Shown: positions 44,865 to 53,600 of the stretch, in pieces
Numbering within the stretch: the first letter of the stretch is position 1
How the letters are laid out: each line of letters opens with the position of its first letter
Assembly (NCBI RefSeq): GCF_010091945.1
Contig: NZ_WVIE01000008.1
Coordinates: 1-64,000, forward strand
Length of the DNA: 64,000 nt
Direction of reading: 5' to 3'
Origin: Myxacorys almedinensis A
GTDB lineage: Bacteria > Cyanobacteriota > Cyanobacteriia > Leptolyngbyales > Leptolyngbyaceae
Position numbers and translations under genes: made by a program
Notes under the pieces: generated by a model
Told to the model about the DNA's origin: nothing
Database searches by the model: none
What the model saw: only the letters and a program-made list of their open reading frames with translations

Positions 44865-44891
44865 CCTCCTGCAATGCACAAATTGAGGAGG
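44865..44891 (+). promoter_or_regulatory. Shine-Dalgarno that can pair with an upstream CCTCCT
   Basis: GAGGAGG before ATG 44897 is a very strong ribosome binding site. CCTCCT at 44865-44870 can pair fully with AGGAGG at 44886-44891, closing a 15-base loop. The leader could therefore hide the site, as in a thermometer or attenuator. GTGC and GCAC nearby offer an alternative pairing. Confidence 0.45.
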
Positions 44892-44896
44892 TTCTC

Positions 44897-45166
44897 ATGC
44901 AATTCTTAAACCCTAATTCCGATGTTCAGTGGCAATCTTACAAAGCCTTAGAACTCATTCCAGATGTTATCCAAAACAGTCCTACAACAGGTAGCCGATT
45001 TACGTTTGGGCTAGGTTGGGCTTGGGCACTGTTGCTGACGCTGTTAGCTGACGAACTTGTGGAGGAGCAAACGGTTGAATATCTCGATCGCTGCTGGTCA
45101 CATGACGAGTCTGAAGAGCCGTCTCCCTCCAAAACTCTGCAACGGCTTTGGGCGCTGATGAATTAG
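44897..45166 (+). CDS. Small protein of unknown function
   Basis: The 89-residue protein is chosen from ATG 44897 because of the excellent GAGGAGG site; the frame is open 46 codons further but lacks such a signal. It begins MQFLNPNSDVQWQSYKALEL and has one hydrophobic helix (FGLGWAWALLLTLLADEL). The tail is acidic, with CWSHDESEEPSPSKTLQRL. I recognise no family. The single helix could be a membrane anchor or an amphipathic segment. Confidence 0.55.
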   Translation: MQFLNPNSDVQWQSYKALELIPDVIQNSPTTGSRFTFGLGWAWALLLTLLADELVEEQTVEYLDRCWSHDESEEPSPSKTLQRLWALMN

Positions 45167-45496
45167 CTCTGCATTAGCTCTACGGTTGATGTGCTGGTTG
45201 GCATGGCAAAAATTGTCAGCAATGGTTTTTGGGGTTGCGATCGCGCAATCTTCAAAGACCATCACCTGTGCATCTAGTCTTTCGATAACGCCATTTGTTG
45301 GGATGGCATAAATTTGATATTTTTTTGGATTGCCATACACAATTTTGTAAGCATAGATCTGTTTACAATAGCCCAAGGCGTGCATCACTCTTGCAGTGGC
45401 TGTAGCGATCGTAAAGACGCAGATTTTTGCACTATTTAGCAGAAACCGTATCTTAAATAACAAACTGCGATGCTGGATGCAGTAGACTGTATACAT
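45098..45496 (-). CDS. Possible protein of unknown function, overlapping the neighbouring gene
   Basis: The 132-codon frame contains a protein-like middle (CKQIYAYKIVYGNPKKYQIY, then GVIERLDAQVMVFEDCAIAT). Its last 23 codons run antisense into the end of the small gene at 44897, which speaks against the full length. A start at 45385 (MHALGYCKQ) is also possible. It may be a real short gene with a worn 3' end, or a shadow. No domain is recognised. Confidence 0.3.
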   Translation of the reverse strand: MYTVYCIQHRSLLFKIRFLLNSAKICVFTIATATARVMHALGYCKQIYAYKIVYGNPKKYQIYAIPTNGVIERLDAQVMVFEDCAIATPKTIADNFCHANQHINRRANAELIHQRPKPLQSFGGRRLFRLVM

Positions 45497-45750
45497 TGTT
45501 AAAACTAGACTTAACTCTTGCTGTTCAGGCTCTCGTGCTATGGCTCTGGCATCGGCTTAGTTCGTTTGCTAGCCTCTCCTGAAGCAGTTTCCGAGGCTGA
45601 GTTCAACGCAAATCTGGTACAACAATGTTCGATTTTTAATGTTCGATTTTTGAGGTGCAATCTGAAGGTAAATGGGTTCAGGCTCTATAGCTTACCCAGG
45701 GTCTCGACTTCATCTAATGAGGTTGAGCTTCGATGACTACTCGACTCTCT

Positions 45751-45783
45751 AAAACGCCGCCTGATTCAGAGGCGGTTTGGTTT
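45751..45783 (+). terminator. Terminator-like hairpin
   Basis: CCGCCT and AGGCGG (45757-45775) enclose a 7-base loop, preceded by AAAA and followed by TTTGGTTT. No clear gene on the plus strand ends close by, so it may close an unrecognised transcript or insulate the next gene. Confidence 0.55.
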
Positions 45784-45817
45784 AACATCTAACAAGTTCT
45801 AAGGTGAGGGGAGATTT

Positions 45818-46300
45818 ATGAAGGATTTTGTCCGTAGGTTAGGTGTGTTGACCTTGCCCTGTCTCATGCTACTTAGCACTTTCGCAACGTTTCCTCGTGC
45901 CGCCTATGCCGCCATCAGCGCAGAGCGCACCTCTGGAAGCACTGAGATGATTGCTATCGGGGCGCTTGGCTCATCAGGTCTGCCTCTGTTTATGGCTCAA
46001 GCTGTGAGTGCGCCTGAGCTAACCGAAGCAGATGCTGAGGCTACAAAAGAGCTAGAAAAAGCTGCAAAAGAAGAAGCGAAAATAGCAGCCAAGGCAGCCA
46101 AGGCAGAGGCAAAAGCAGCCGAGAAAGTCGCCAAAGAGGAAGCAGAAAAAGTAAAAGAGGCTGCCAAAGCTGAAGAAAAGGCAGCTAAAAAGGCAGCGAA
46201 GGAGGAGGCAAAAAAAGCGAAGGAGTTAGCCAAAGCTGAAGCCAAAAAGCTAAAGGAAGCTGAAAAGGCAGCAGCGATGGAAGCAATGGAAGCAAAGTAA
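45818..46300 (+). CDS. Exported Lys/Glu/Ala-rich helical protein
   Basis: The 160-residue protein has a signal peptide (MKDFVRRLGVLTLPCLMLLS, cleavage likely after AAYA). From about residue 68 it is almost only Ala, Lys and Glu, in patterns such as KAAKEEAKIAAKAAKAEAKA. This charged repeat should form one long single alpha-helix or coiled coil, as in TolA-like spacers. GGGGAG is the ribosome binding site. The function is not known. It may act as a periplasmic spacer or nucleic-acid/metal binder. Confidence 0.65.
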   Translation: MKDFVRRLGVLTLPCLMLLSTFATFPRAAYAAISAERTSGSTEMIAIGALGSSGLPLFMAQAVSAPELTEADAEATKELEKAAKEEAKIAAKAAKAEAKAAEKVAKEEAEKVKEAAKAEEKAAKKAAKEEAKKAKELAKAEAKKLKEAEKAAAMEAMEAK

Positions 46301-46375
46301 GCTGTAGCTTTCAAGAACCTTTTGTGGAGGGAGCGAGACTTTAGAGGTAGCTTGGTGCAGCGATGGGCTTACCGA

Positions 46376-46539
46376 GAGTGTGTCTTTCTGGCTCACACTC
46401 ACGTCTGCAAGCAAGTTGCCCTGTCTGCTCTGGTTGCCAGAGCGGTTTATGCCAGGTTTCTGGGTCGAGTGATGGGGATGGGATGAGAGATCCGGCATCC
46501 CTTGCATGGCACGATCGCGTCGTATCCCCTATCGATAGG
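46376..46539 (+). promoter_or_regulatory. Structured leader of the DUF1275 gene
   Basis: Three hairpins follow each other: GAGTGTG/CACACTC (46376-46400), GCTCTGG-TTG-CCAGAGC (46427-46443) and GGGATG/CATCCC (46480-46501). A perfect palindrome, CCTATCGATAGG (46528-46539), then covers part of the AGGAG ribosome site. The set resembles a regulatory RNA leader but matches no riboswitch that I recognise. Confidence 0.45.
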
Positions 46540-46546
46540 AGTAGCA

Positions 46547-47326
46547 ATGACCGTAGTTCCACGTCAGAGTGAGACATTTAGCTTTGGGGCTTTTTTAATT
46601 AGCGATGCGCCTGCCGGGTTTCTGCTGAGTTGGGTGGCAGGGTTTGTCGATACCTCCGCTTTTATTATTTTGTTTGGTTTGTTTACCGCTCATGTAACGG
46701 GCAATTTGGCGCTGGCGGGTTCGTCGTTTGTCAGTTCAGATGAAGGCAGCACGGTCACCCGCTTGCTGATGATCCCGACCTTTATGTTGGTTGTGGCGTT
46801 GACCTCGCTGCTTGCTCGCTTTGCTCGGATGCAGAAATGGTCGGTTTTAGCGACTCTGCTTACCCTAGAAGCGATCGCACTAGGGGTTTTTCTGGGGATT
46901 GGCACTCGCCTTTCTCCTGCTCTGCTGCTAGATGTGCAAGAAGATTTGATTTTACCGATCGGGATCGCTGGAGTTGTGGCGATGGCGATTCAAAATGCCT
47001 TGATGAAAGAGGCGAAAGACTCGTTTAAGAGCTACATTCCAACAACGGTGATGACGGGAAATACGACCCAACTGACGATCGATGTCGTTCAGTTTTGGGT
47101 TGCTAAAGTGTTGCCCTCGTGGAGCAAGTCGCCGGAGACGGAGGCGGAAGAGGCAGTTGAGCGGATGGGGCGGGTTTTCCCAACGTTGCTCGGCTTTGCC
47201 TTAGGTGGATTGGCGGCGGCGTGCTTTGTGCCAATGGCTGAGTTTTGGTGTCTGGCGGCTCCTTTGGGGATCGTGTCGGCGCTTGCGATCGCAGCGTTTT
47301 CGCAGCACGTTTCGATTTCTCAGTAG
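46547..47326 (+). CDS. DUF1275 (YoaK-like) membrane protein
   Basis: The predicted protein has 259 residues from ATG 46547, preceded by AGGAG; an earlier in-frame ATG at 46502 has no such site. Six or seven hydrophobic helices are visible. The family motifs are LSWVAGFVDTSAFIILFG with LFTAHVTGNLALAGS near the start, and AIQNALMKEAKDSFKSYIPT with TVMTGNTTQLTIDV in the middle. DUF1275 proteins are widespread inner-membrane proteins of uncertain role, possibly transporters. A multi-hairpin leader precedes it. Confidence 0.88.
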   Translation: MTVVPRQSETFSFGAFLISDAPAGFLLSWVAGFVDTSAFIILFGLFTAHVTGNLALAGSSFVSSDEGSTVTRLLMIPTFMLVVALTSLLARFARMQKWSVLATLLTLEAIALGVFLGIGTRLSPALLLDVQEDLILPIGIAGVVAMAIQNALMKEAKDSFKSYIPTTVMTGNTTQLTIDVVQFWVAKVLPSWSKSPETEAEEAVERMGRVFPTLLGFALGGLAAACFVPMAEFWCLAAPLGIVSALAIAAFSQHVSISQ

Positions 47327-47394
47327 CCAGCGTTGTCAAGACCGATAAATCATAACGTTTGATGTTTGATGATAGATGCAGCTTGGAGAGGATA

Positions 47395-47829
47395 ATGAAA
47401 CGTGTATTGCTGGCTTTCTTCGCGGCTTTGCTGGTTTTATGTAACTTTGCGATCGCGGATGGGGCACAGGCTCAGCCTTGGATGGGGTTGGCTGCTAGTG
47501 CCAATGCATCGGTTCAGGACGATTTGATCGAGCAGCTAAAAACCCAAGTCTTGCCTCAGATTGATGACATTCTTACCTCTGAGCAGCAAGATGAGCTTGA
47601 AGCGGCAGTTGGGGAGGGGAAGGTAAGTTTGCGGAAAGCGTTCAAGTCGCTATCTCTAACTCCTACCCAAAAAACAAAGTTAGCGGTAGTTTTCAAATCT
47701 CTGCCAAAAAAGGAGATTTTTACCACCATGACTCCAGATCAGAAGAAATCGTTTTTTGCTAAGAAGAAAGAACTGTTTACGCCTACCCCGAAAGAGATTG
47801 CTGAGTATAAAACTCCGAGCGGCAAGTAG
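47395..47829 (+). CDS. Exported helical protein with LTxxQ-like motifs
   Basis: The predicted protein has 144 residues from ATG 47395, with GGAGAGG as ribosome site; an upstream start would add 12 residues. The signal peptide (KRVLLAFFAALLVLCNFAIA) likely ends after AQA. The mature part is helical and Lys-rich. It has three spaced motifs, LTSEQQDEL, LTPTQKTKL and MTPDQKKSF, similar to the LTxxQ motif of the periplasmic chaperones Spy and CpxP. Whether it shares their function is not known. It is read 68 bp after the DUF1275 gene and may be co-transcribed with it. Confidence 0.6.
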   Translation: MKRVLLAFFAALLVLCNFAIADGAQAQPWMGLAASANASVQDDLIEQLKTQVLPQIDDILTSEQQDELEAAVGEGKVSLRKAFKSLSLTPTQKTKLAVVFKSLPKKEIFTTMTPDQKKSFFAKKKELFTPTPKEIAEYKTPSGK

Positions 47830-48090
47830 CTTTTTCGAGCAGATTGGGGGTTAACTTGGGTGGCTCATCGGTTACATCTGCTGGCGAAGCCCGAAGATAT
47901 CCCCAACTCTGCTGCCCATGCGTCAGTCCTCTTTAACGTGAATTCGCCAGAGTTGCTTGGCTGCGATCGCCGATCCGGGAAGCCCCAAACCACGAAGCAG
48001 ATCATCTACATCGAACTCACGCCCTCTTTCTGTTAGATCTCGATCTCAGCGTTGCTTTGGGGATAACTGCCGATTGCCAGAGTGTGGTTC

Positions 48091-48768
48091 ATGACAGATT
48101 CTCAAGAGAAAACCCCCTTTTACTCAAGCCTGGTTGTCGAACATATCGTTCCAAAGGGCAAAGATTTTGCATTTAAAAAATGGCATACCGAGTTTACTAA
48201 TGCAGCGAAGCGCCATCCTGGGTTCATTCGGCTCGATCTCACGCCGCCTCTGAGGTGCGAAGACCCGGTGGTAAAGTGGTATTCCATTGCCCATTTTGAT
48301 ACGCCAGAACGGTTGGATGCCTGGATCGAATCTGACGATCGCAAGCGGCGTTTAGCATTGGGACAGCGCATTTTTGAGGCGTACCGATTTAAGTCATTTA
48401 CGACAGGGTTAGAGGGCTGGTTTTCGTTTGAGTCAGGCTCATCTGAACGAGTAGGGTTAGGTCCTCCAACCTGGAAGCAGATTTTAGCTGTCGTGTTGGG
48501 ACTCTATCCGATCATCATGATTCAATCGAGGCTATTTGACGCACTGGGCATCATGCAGTCTTGGTCGCCTCCGCTCAGAACCCTCGTTAGTCTTTTAATC
48601 ACCTCCACGATTTTGAGCTTAGTTGTGATGCCTATTGTCTCGAAAGGACTTAGCTTTTGGCTAAAGCCTGCCCATCGGCTTTCTTCTAGAAAAGATAATG
48701 CTGTAGGAGGCGCGATCGTAGCCATTGTCCTCACATTTTTAGTCAGCTTATTTCACTATTTGCCGTGA
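48091..48768 (+). CDS. ABM-domain protein with C-terminal membrane helices
   Basis: The predicted protein has 225 residues from ATG 48091 (MTDSQEKTPFYSS); a start three codons upstream is possible. The first half (about 12-110) resembles an antibiotic-biosynthesis-monooxygenase ferredoxin-like fold: VVEHIVPKGKDFAFKKWHTE, HPGFIRLDL, WYSIAHFDTPERLDAWIES. The second half has three hydrophobic helices (about 130-150, 160-185 and 195-222). This fusion is recurrent in bacteria and annotated as an antibiotic biosynthesis monooxygenase. Its reaction is unknown. It may be a membrane-bound quinone or heme-related enzyme, but this is a guess. Confidence 0.75.
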   Translation: MTDSQEKTPFYSSLVVEHIVPKGKDFAFKKWHTEFTNAAKRHPGFIRLDLTPPLRCEDPVVKWYSIAHFDTPERLDAWIESDDRKRRLALGQRIFEAYRFKSFTTGLEGWFSFESGSSERVGLGPPTWKQILAVVLGLYPIIMIQSRLFDALGIMQSWSPPLRTLVSLLITSTILSLVVMPIVSKGLSFWLKPAHRLSSRKDNAVGGAIVAIVLTFLVSLFHYLP

Positions 48769-48955
48769 TCAGCAAAAGGCTAAAAGGCTTACTACAAAAA
48801 CTTTCTGGCTGAGGTAAGCAATATCTATTGTGTTTTAGTTTGCTGTCGTTCTACCATTATTTTTACTGTTCAATGAGTTGTCTAAGATAGCGAATTGCTT
48901 TATGATCAGCCCATCACATCAATACGCCTGATAGCCAAGCCGCTATCTTCCCCGC

Positions 48956-49198
48956 ATGGATTCTTTGCTTGGGTCTGTAGATTCACAAACGGTGTTGGTC
49001 ATCGCTGCGATCGCAGTAGCGTTTTTAGCGTTGCGCCTGGTGCTGCGAGTATTGAGTGTTAGCTCAGGCTTGATCTTATCAATTGCTGCGATCGCTCTAG
49101 CGCTAAACTATTTCTTTGGCATCAGCCCCAAACAATTGTGGTTTGAAATCAGCCACTTGCCCCAAGACCTACTTCAACTGGTCAAGAGTCTGGGGTAA
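48956..49198 (+). CDS. Small two-helix membrane protein
   Basis: The 80-residue protein has two hydrophobic helices (TVLVIAAIAVAFLALRLVLR and SSGLILSIAAIALALNYFFG). A short amphipathic tail follows: SPKQLWFEISHLPQDLLQLV. It looks like a conserved small cyanobacterial membrane protein, but I cannot assign a role. It is monocistronic, with HIP1 octamers inside both helix-coding parts. Confidence 0.6.
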   Translation: MDSLLGSVDSQTVLVIAAIAVAFLALRLVLRVLSVSSGLILSIAAIALALNYFFGISPKQLWFEISHLPQDLLQLVKSLG

Positions 49199-49399
49199 CT
49201 GGAAGGTTATGCTCAACTAAATCGACAACCTTACCTTATAGGCAAACGTTGAACAGTAATCCTGTAGCATGGCTCAGGTTGGCTCGTGCGACAGGTTCTG
49301 TCACCCTTAGATTTAGCCTCGCACCATACCTTCAACAATGGCAGCTAAAATTAAAGTCTTAGTGTTCTAACCTTCGTTTGGTTCATTCAGCGTCATCAG

Positions 49400-49888
49400 A
49401 TGCACTATTCTGTCCATCCGCCTAGCAAATTTATCGACAAGTACTGCGACCAACTTTTGCCAACCTGGTCTACTCCTGTGCGCTCTATCGTCGTGATTTT
49501 GCAACCTGCTGAGCTAGAGCTAACCCATTGCACTCCCGCAGCCGAACACTGCAAGCATCGCCTCAGACAACGCTTCCTAGATATTGGGCTGGCGATCATT
49601 GAGCATCTCAAGCAGTTGGGATACTTAGCCGACGGGTTTGATCCTAAAACGGGTCTGCCTTTAACATCTCAAGCTGGGTTCATGCGATTAGATGATGTGG
49701 CGGTTGTGCGATCGTCGCTCGGCTACCCAGCGGCTCAGCTAGGCGCGTGTTCTACTCTCGTCCATCCCTTGTGGGGCAGCGCTGTCTATCCTTCTATTTT
49801 GATGTCTTCAGCAGATACAAAACTCGTAGAGTCTGCGGTTCGTGCAGTGGCGGGTTTACTAGAATGCCACCATTCCTTGAGCGGCTGA
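49400..49888 (+). CDS. CblD (MMADHC)-like protein
   Basis: The 162-residue protein begins MHYSVHPPSKFI and has LLPTWSTPVRSIVVILQPAE, then FDPKTGLPL, DDVAVVRSSLGYPAAQLGAC and HPLWGSAVYPSILMSSAD. This pattern recalls the cyanobacterial proteins annotated as methylmalonic aciduria and homocystinuria type D homologues. In animals MMADHC receives cobalamin from MMACHC and directs it to two enzymes. The cyanobacterial version is short and its partner is unknown. I recall this family from annotation only, so the assignment is moderate. The Cys in LGAC could be a cobalt ligand. Confidence 0.55.
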   Translation: MHYSVHPPSKFIDKYCDQLLPTWSTPVRSIVVILQPAELELTHCTPAAEHCKHRLRQRFLDIGLAIIEHLKQLGYLADGFDPKTGLPLTSQAGFMRLDDVAVVRSSLGYPAAQLGACSTLVHPLWGSAVYPSILMSSADTKLVESAVRAVAGLLECHHSLSG

Positions 49889-50169
49889 GGCAGTTTTACC
49901 CAATACAAGGTGATCACGATGGGTTTTCTAAGGTGCCCTTGTCCAACAATCTCAACGCTATAAGATGGGCTATTGCGAGTGGCAAGATCCGCGATAAATC
50001 GTTTGCCGATCCGTCGCCAACTTGGTTCTTTGCTGTGCCACTCGATCCGGCAACTAGGGTAGGGCAAAGTTTCTCGATCAAACAATCGGCAACATGAACC
50101 AACCACACGGTACGTGTAATGACAACCAGGGCTGAAAAAGATGTGTCCGTGAGAAAAGGGATGGGTCAT
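49786..50169 (-). CDS. Possible small protein, unknown function
   Basis: The frame from ATG 50169 reads MTHPFSHGHIFFSPGCHYTY, then CCRLFDRETLPYPSCRIEWH and RIGKRFIADLATRNSPSY, with SVEIVGQGHLRKPIVITLYW. The amino-acid mix, aromatic pattern and lack of interruption look like a genuine beta-rich protein. The last 35 codons overlap antisense with the CblD-like gene end, which favours a shorter product or a chance frame. No known domain is recognised. Confidence 0.4.
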   Translation of the reverse strand: MTHPFSHGHIFFSPGCHYTYRVVGSCCRLFDRETLPYPSCRIEWHSKEPSWRRIGKRFIADLATRNSPSYSVEIVGQGHLRKPIVITLYWVKLPQPLKEWWHSSKPATARTADSTSFVSAEDIKIEG

Positions 50170-50628
50170 AGATGAAGACTGGAGATGAGACGATGGAGCT
50201 AAGGAACTGAGCTAGAATCTGCCAAGTCTGCCAAGGTTGACGGGCGAGCCTGGTTGGAAGACAGGATTAAAGATCTTAACTGAAGTCACAAATAGGTAAC
50301 TAAGAAATTTTGCTTAGCTAGAAGAAGCGTCGGAACAAGGAGGGCAAGCCTCTCCCCTAATTCCCTTCTATATTTTATTCAGCCTTTTCTGTTTCCTGAC
50401 GCTTCTTGAAGATTGTTCTGCCCATTGTCTTTGACCCAAGCGTGATGGGGCTTTTTTAGAACCTAATGGCTTTTTCAAGCGGGGTGCGAAACGAACAGTT
50501 CTGCCTACCTTAATACCCTGAATCGCCTTCTGCACCTTGGTCACAAGGCAAGGAAACCATGGTCTAGCTGCCTGGTTCTAGCTAACCTCAGATAGTCCTC
50601 ACGCCACATTCGTAACCAATCGATCTGT
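50170..50628. other. Intergenic region, nothing recognised
   Basis: This spacer separates the CblD-like region from the 3' end of the giant gene. I see no reading frame of family character, no RNA gene and no clear T-tailed terminator for the giant gene on the minus strand. Confidence 0.35.
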
Positions 50629-53600
50629 CTAACGGGTGTGTTTAAAGTCGTCTACTGCCTCGATTTTCCAATTATTATTAACATAAGTTGGTAGATAAAC
50701 ATCGATGCCAAACTCCGTTCCATGCAGAAACCAGATGACATTTTCTCCAGTTTGGTTGTTGCGCCACAAAAGGTCTGTCAAGCCATCTCCACCAAAGTCA
50801 CGTACGGCATGAATGTCCCAACTCCGATCTGAAACGGTGGGCAAGTATCGATCAAACTGAAACTGAGTATCATTCATAACCCAAATTACGGTTTCTCCAG
50901 TTCGCTCGTTGAGCCAGAGCAAGTCGGGTTGGTTATCTATATTAAAGTCTCCAATGCCTTTGATTCTCCATTCATTGGAGACAGTTTGCAAAGACACAGA
51001 ACTATTGTACTTAAACCCGTCCATCAACCAGATATCCGTTTGACCCGTGCGGTGATTGCGCCAGACAATATCGGGTTTGCGATCGCGGTTAAAGTCGCTC
51101 ACACCTACAATTTTCCAATCTAGGTCAGATACTTGCATGAGATAGTGACTATCAACCCGATTCCCTTTATCCATGTTCCATAGGGCAATTTCTCCGGTGC
51201 GGTGGTTGCGCCAGAGCAGATCGAGGCTGCCATCTCCATCAAAGTCGGCGGCGGCGGCGGCAACCCACTGGGGATCGGGGAGTTGGGTGCTGAAACTGCT
51301 CCCGTAGGGTGCGCCATTTTTCATTAAGGAGATATCCATGTGCCCACTGCGAACCTGACGCCAGACGAGATCTGCTTCTCCATCGCCATCGAAGTCACCG
51401 GTAAGATCGATCACCCAATCGAGGTCGCTGACGGTGACAAAAGGAACAGCACGATCGTAGAGGGTGGTATTGAGTTGCCAGGTCATCGATTCTCCGGTCT
51501 GGTCGTTATGGAACAGAATTTCTTGAGCGCGATCGCGGTTAAAGTCGCCCACAAAGACACTGTTCCAATTGAGATCTGGGATAACGGGTAGTCTCAACCC
51601 TACGCCAAAGTTAGTGCGGTTCATGTACCAAATCACATTTTCTCCGGTGAGGTAGTTGCGCCAGAGAATATCAACATTGCGATCGCTGTTGAAGTCGGCG
51701 AGTCGTTCTACTTCCCAACCGCGATCTGTGACCGGCTTGATCCAATAGTCGCGCTCAAACTTAAAGTTACTAGTTTGCCAAATGACATTCTCGCTCGTGT
51801 TAGTGTTGCGCCAGAGAATATCGAGGAAACTATCGCCTGTAAAGTCTCCTACTCCTTCGATTGTCCACGATAAATCTGCCACCGTTGGCAACACGAACGA
51901 CGCCTGATGTTGGGTATTTTGCATTTGCCAGAGATGATTTTCTCCGGTCGTGTCGTTGCGCCAGAGAATATCAGTGTCCCCATCGTTGTCGAAGTCACCA
52001 AATTGCTGCATCTTCCAACTCTGATCGGGCACGGTGAGGAAGTAAGCATCGTTCACGAAGGTACTGCCATCCATGAGCCAAATCACATTTTCCCCGGTTT
52101 TGGTGTTGCGCCAGATGATATCTGCCTTGCGATCGCGGTTAAAATCTGCTGCGCCCACGATGCTCCAACTCAAGCCTGGAACGATGGGTAACGTCACATC
52201 CTGAGCGAGTTTCCCCCCCTGCATGATCCACACTTTGACAGCACTTGTGAGCACGTTTTGCCAGACGATATCGTCATCTCCATCAGCATCGAGGTCAGTT
52301 GTGGCTCGAATGCGCCAGCCCGCCTCTGCCATGATGGGTAAGTTGGTGCTAGCAGCATACGTGGTGTTGTTGAGATACCAAATGGTATTTTCGCCAGTCT
52401 GTGCATTGCGCCAAACAATATCAGTTTTGCTATCGCGATCAATTTGAGCACCGGGAGCAGTATCATCGTTTTCAATGATGGCATCTACCAAGTCTGACCC
52501 TGCTGCGATCGTGGCATTGGTCGGATTGCTGAGTTTGAACTGGAACGTTTCGTTGGCTTCGGGTCGCGTGTCACCCAATACATTAACGGCAACGGTCTTC
52601 TTCAGTTCGCCTGGGGCAAAGGTGAGCGTGCCAGCGATGGGGGTGTAGTCATTGTCGGCGACGGTGGCTTGTCCATCGGCGGTGGTGTATGCCACAGTAA
52701 TCGGCAAGGGGCTTGCCTGCGACAAACTGACCTCAAAGACATAAGGAATAATTCCGCTATTTCCTTCTTTCTGGCTGGTGGGCGCGCTAACTTGAAGTTG
52801 TGGCACCGGATCGTCATTTCTAATGGTGCCAGTGGCGCTTAAGGTAGAGCCTGAAGGCGGCAAGAGTGCGTTACTCGGATTGCTCAACTCGACGGTGAAG
52901 GTTTCATCGAGTTCGTATTCCGTGTCACCAATGATTTGTACCGCGATCGTTTTGGTTTGCTCTAGGGGGGCAAAGGTCAAAACGCCGGTGCTGCGAATAT
53001 AGTCACTAGTGTTTGCGGTTCCAGGCTGGCTGTCATACTGGACGGTCACAGTTTCGCTGCTAGGATTGGATAGCTCAACGGTGAACAGCAGAGGGGTGGT
53101 GGCACTGTTGCCCTCGAAAGCGGCGGCATTTTGAATACTCAACGTTGGGCGAAAATCGTCTGCCAGAATGGTGCCAATTCCCTGATTGGGCACAGTGGAC
53201 AGGTCTGCATTCTTGGGATTTTTGAGGCTGACGCTGAAGGTTTCGGTTGGTTCATAGATGCGATCGCCCACGACTTTAACTGTGATGAACTGCCTTAGAG
53301 GTGCGCCCGGAGCGAAGGTCAGCGTTCCGGTTGATCTTTGATAGTCGCCATCATCCAGGCGAGCCGTTCCATCTAGAGTGTCGTAATCCACCTCTACCCC
53401 ATCGGCGGTGGGGTTAGAGAGATCCACCGCAAAGACAAAATCTTTGAGTCCGGTGTTGCCTTCGGTTAGCGCGATCGCATTGATGCTGAGCGTTGGTTTA
53501 GCGTCGTCGTTGATGATGACGCCTGTGGCTTGACGTGCGATCGTAGAGAGTTGAGCATTGGTCGGATTGGCTAACGTGACGTTAAAGGTTTCGCTTGGCT

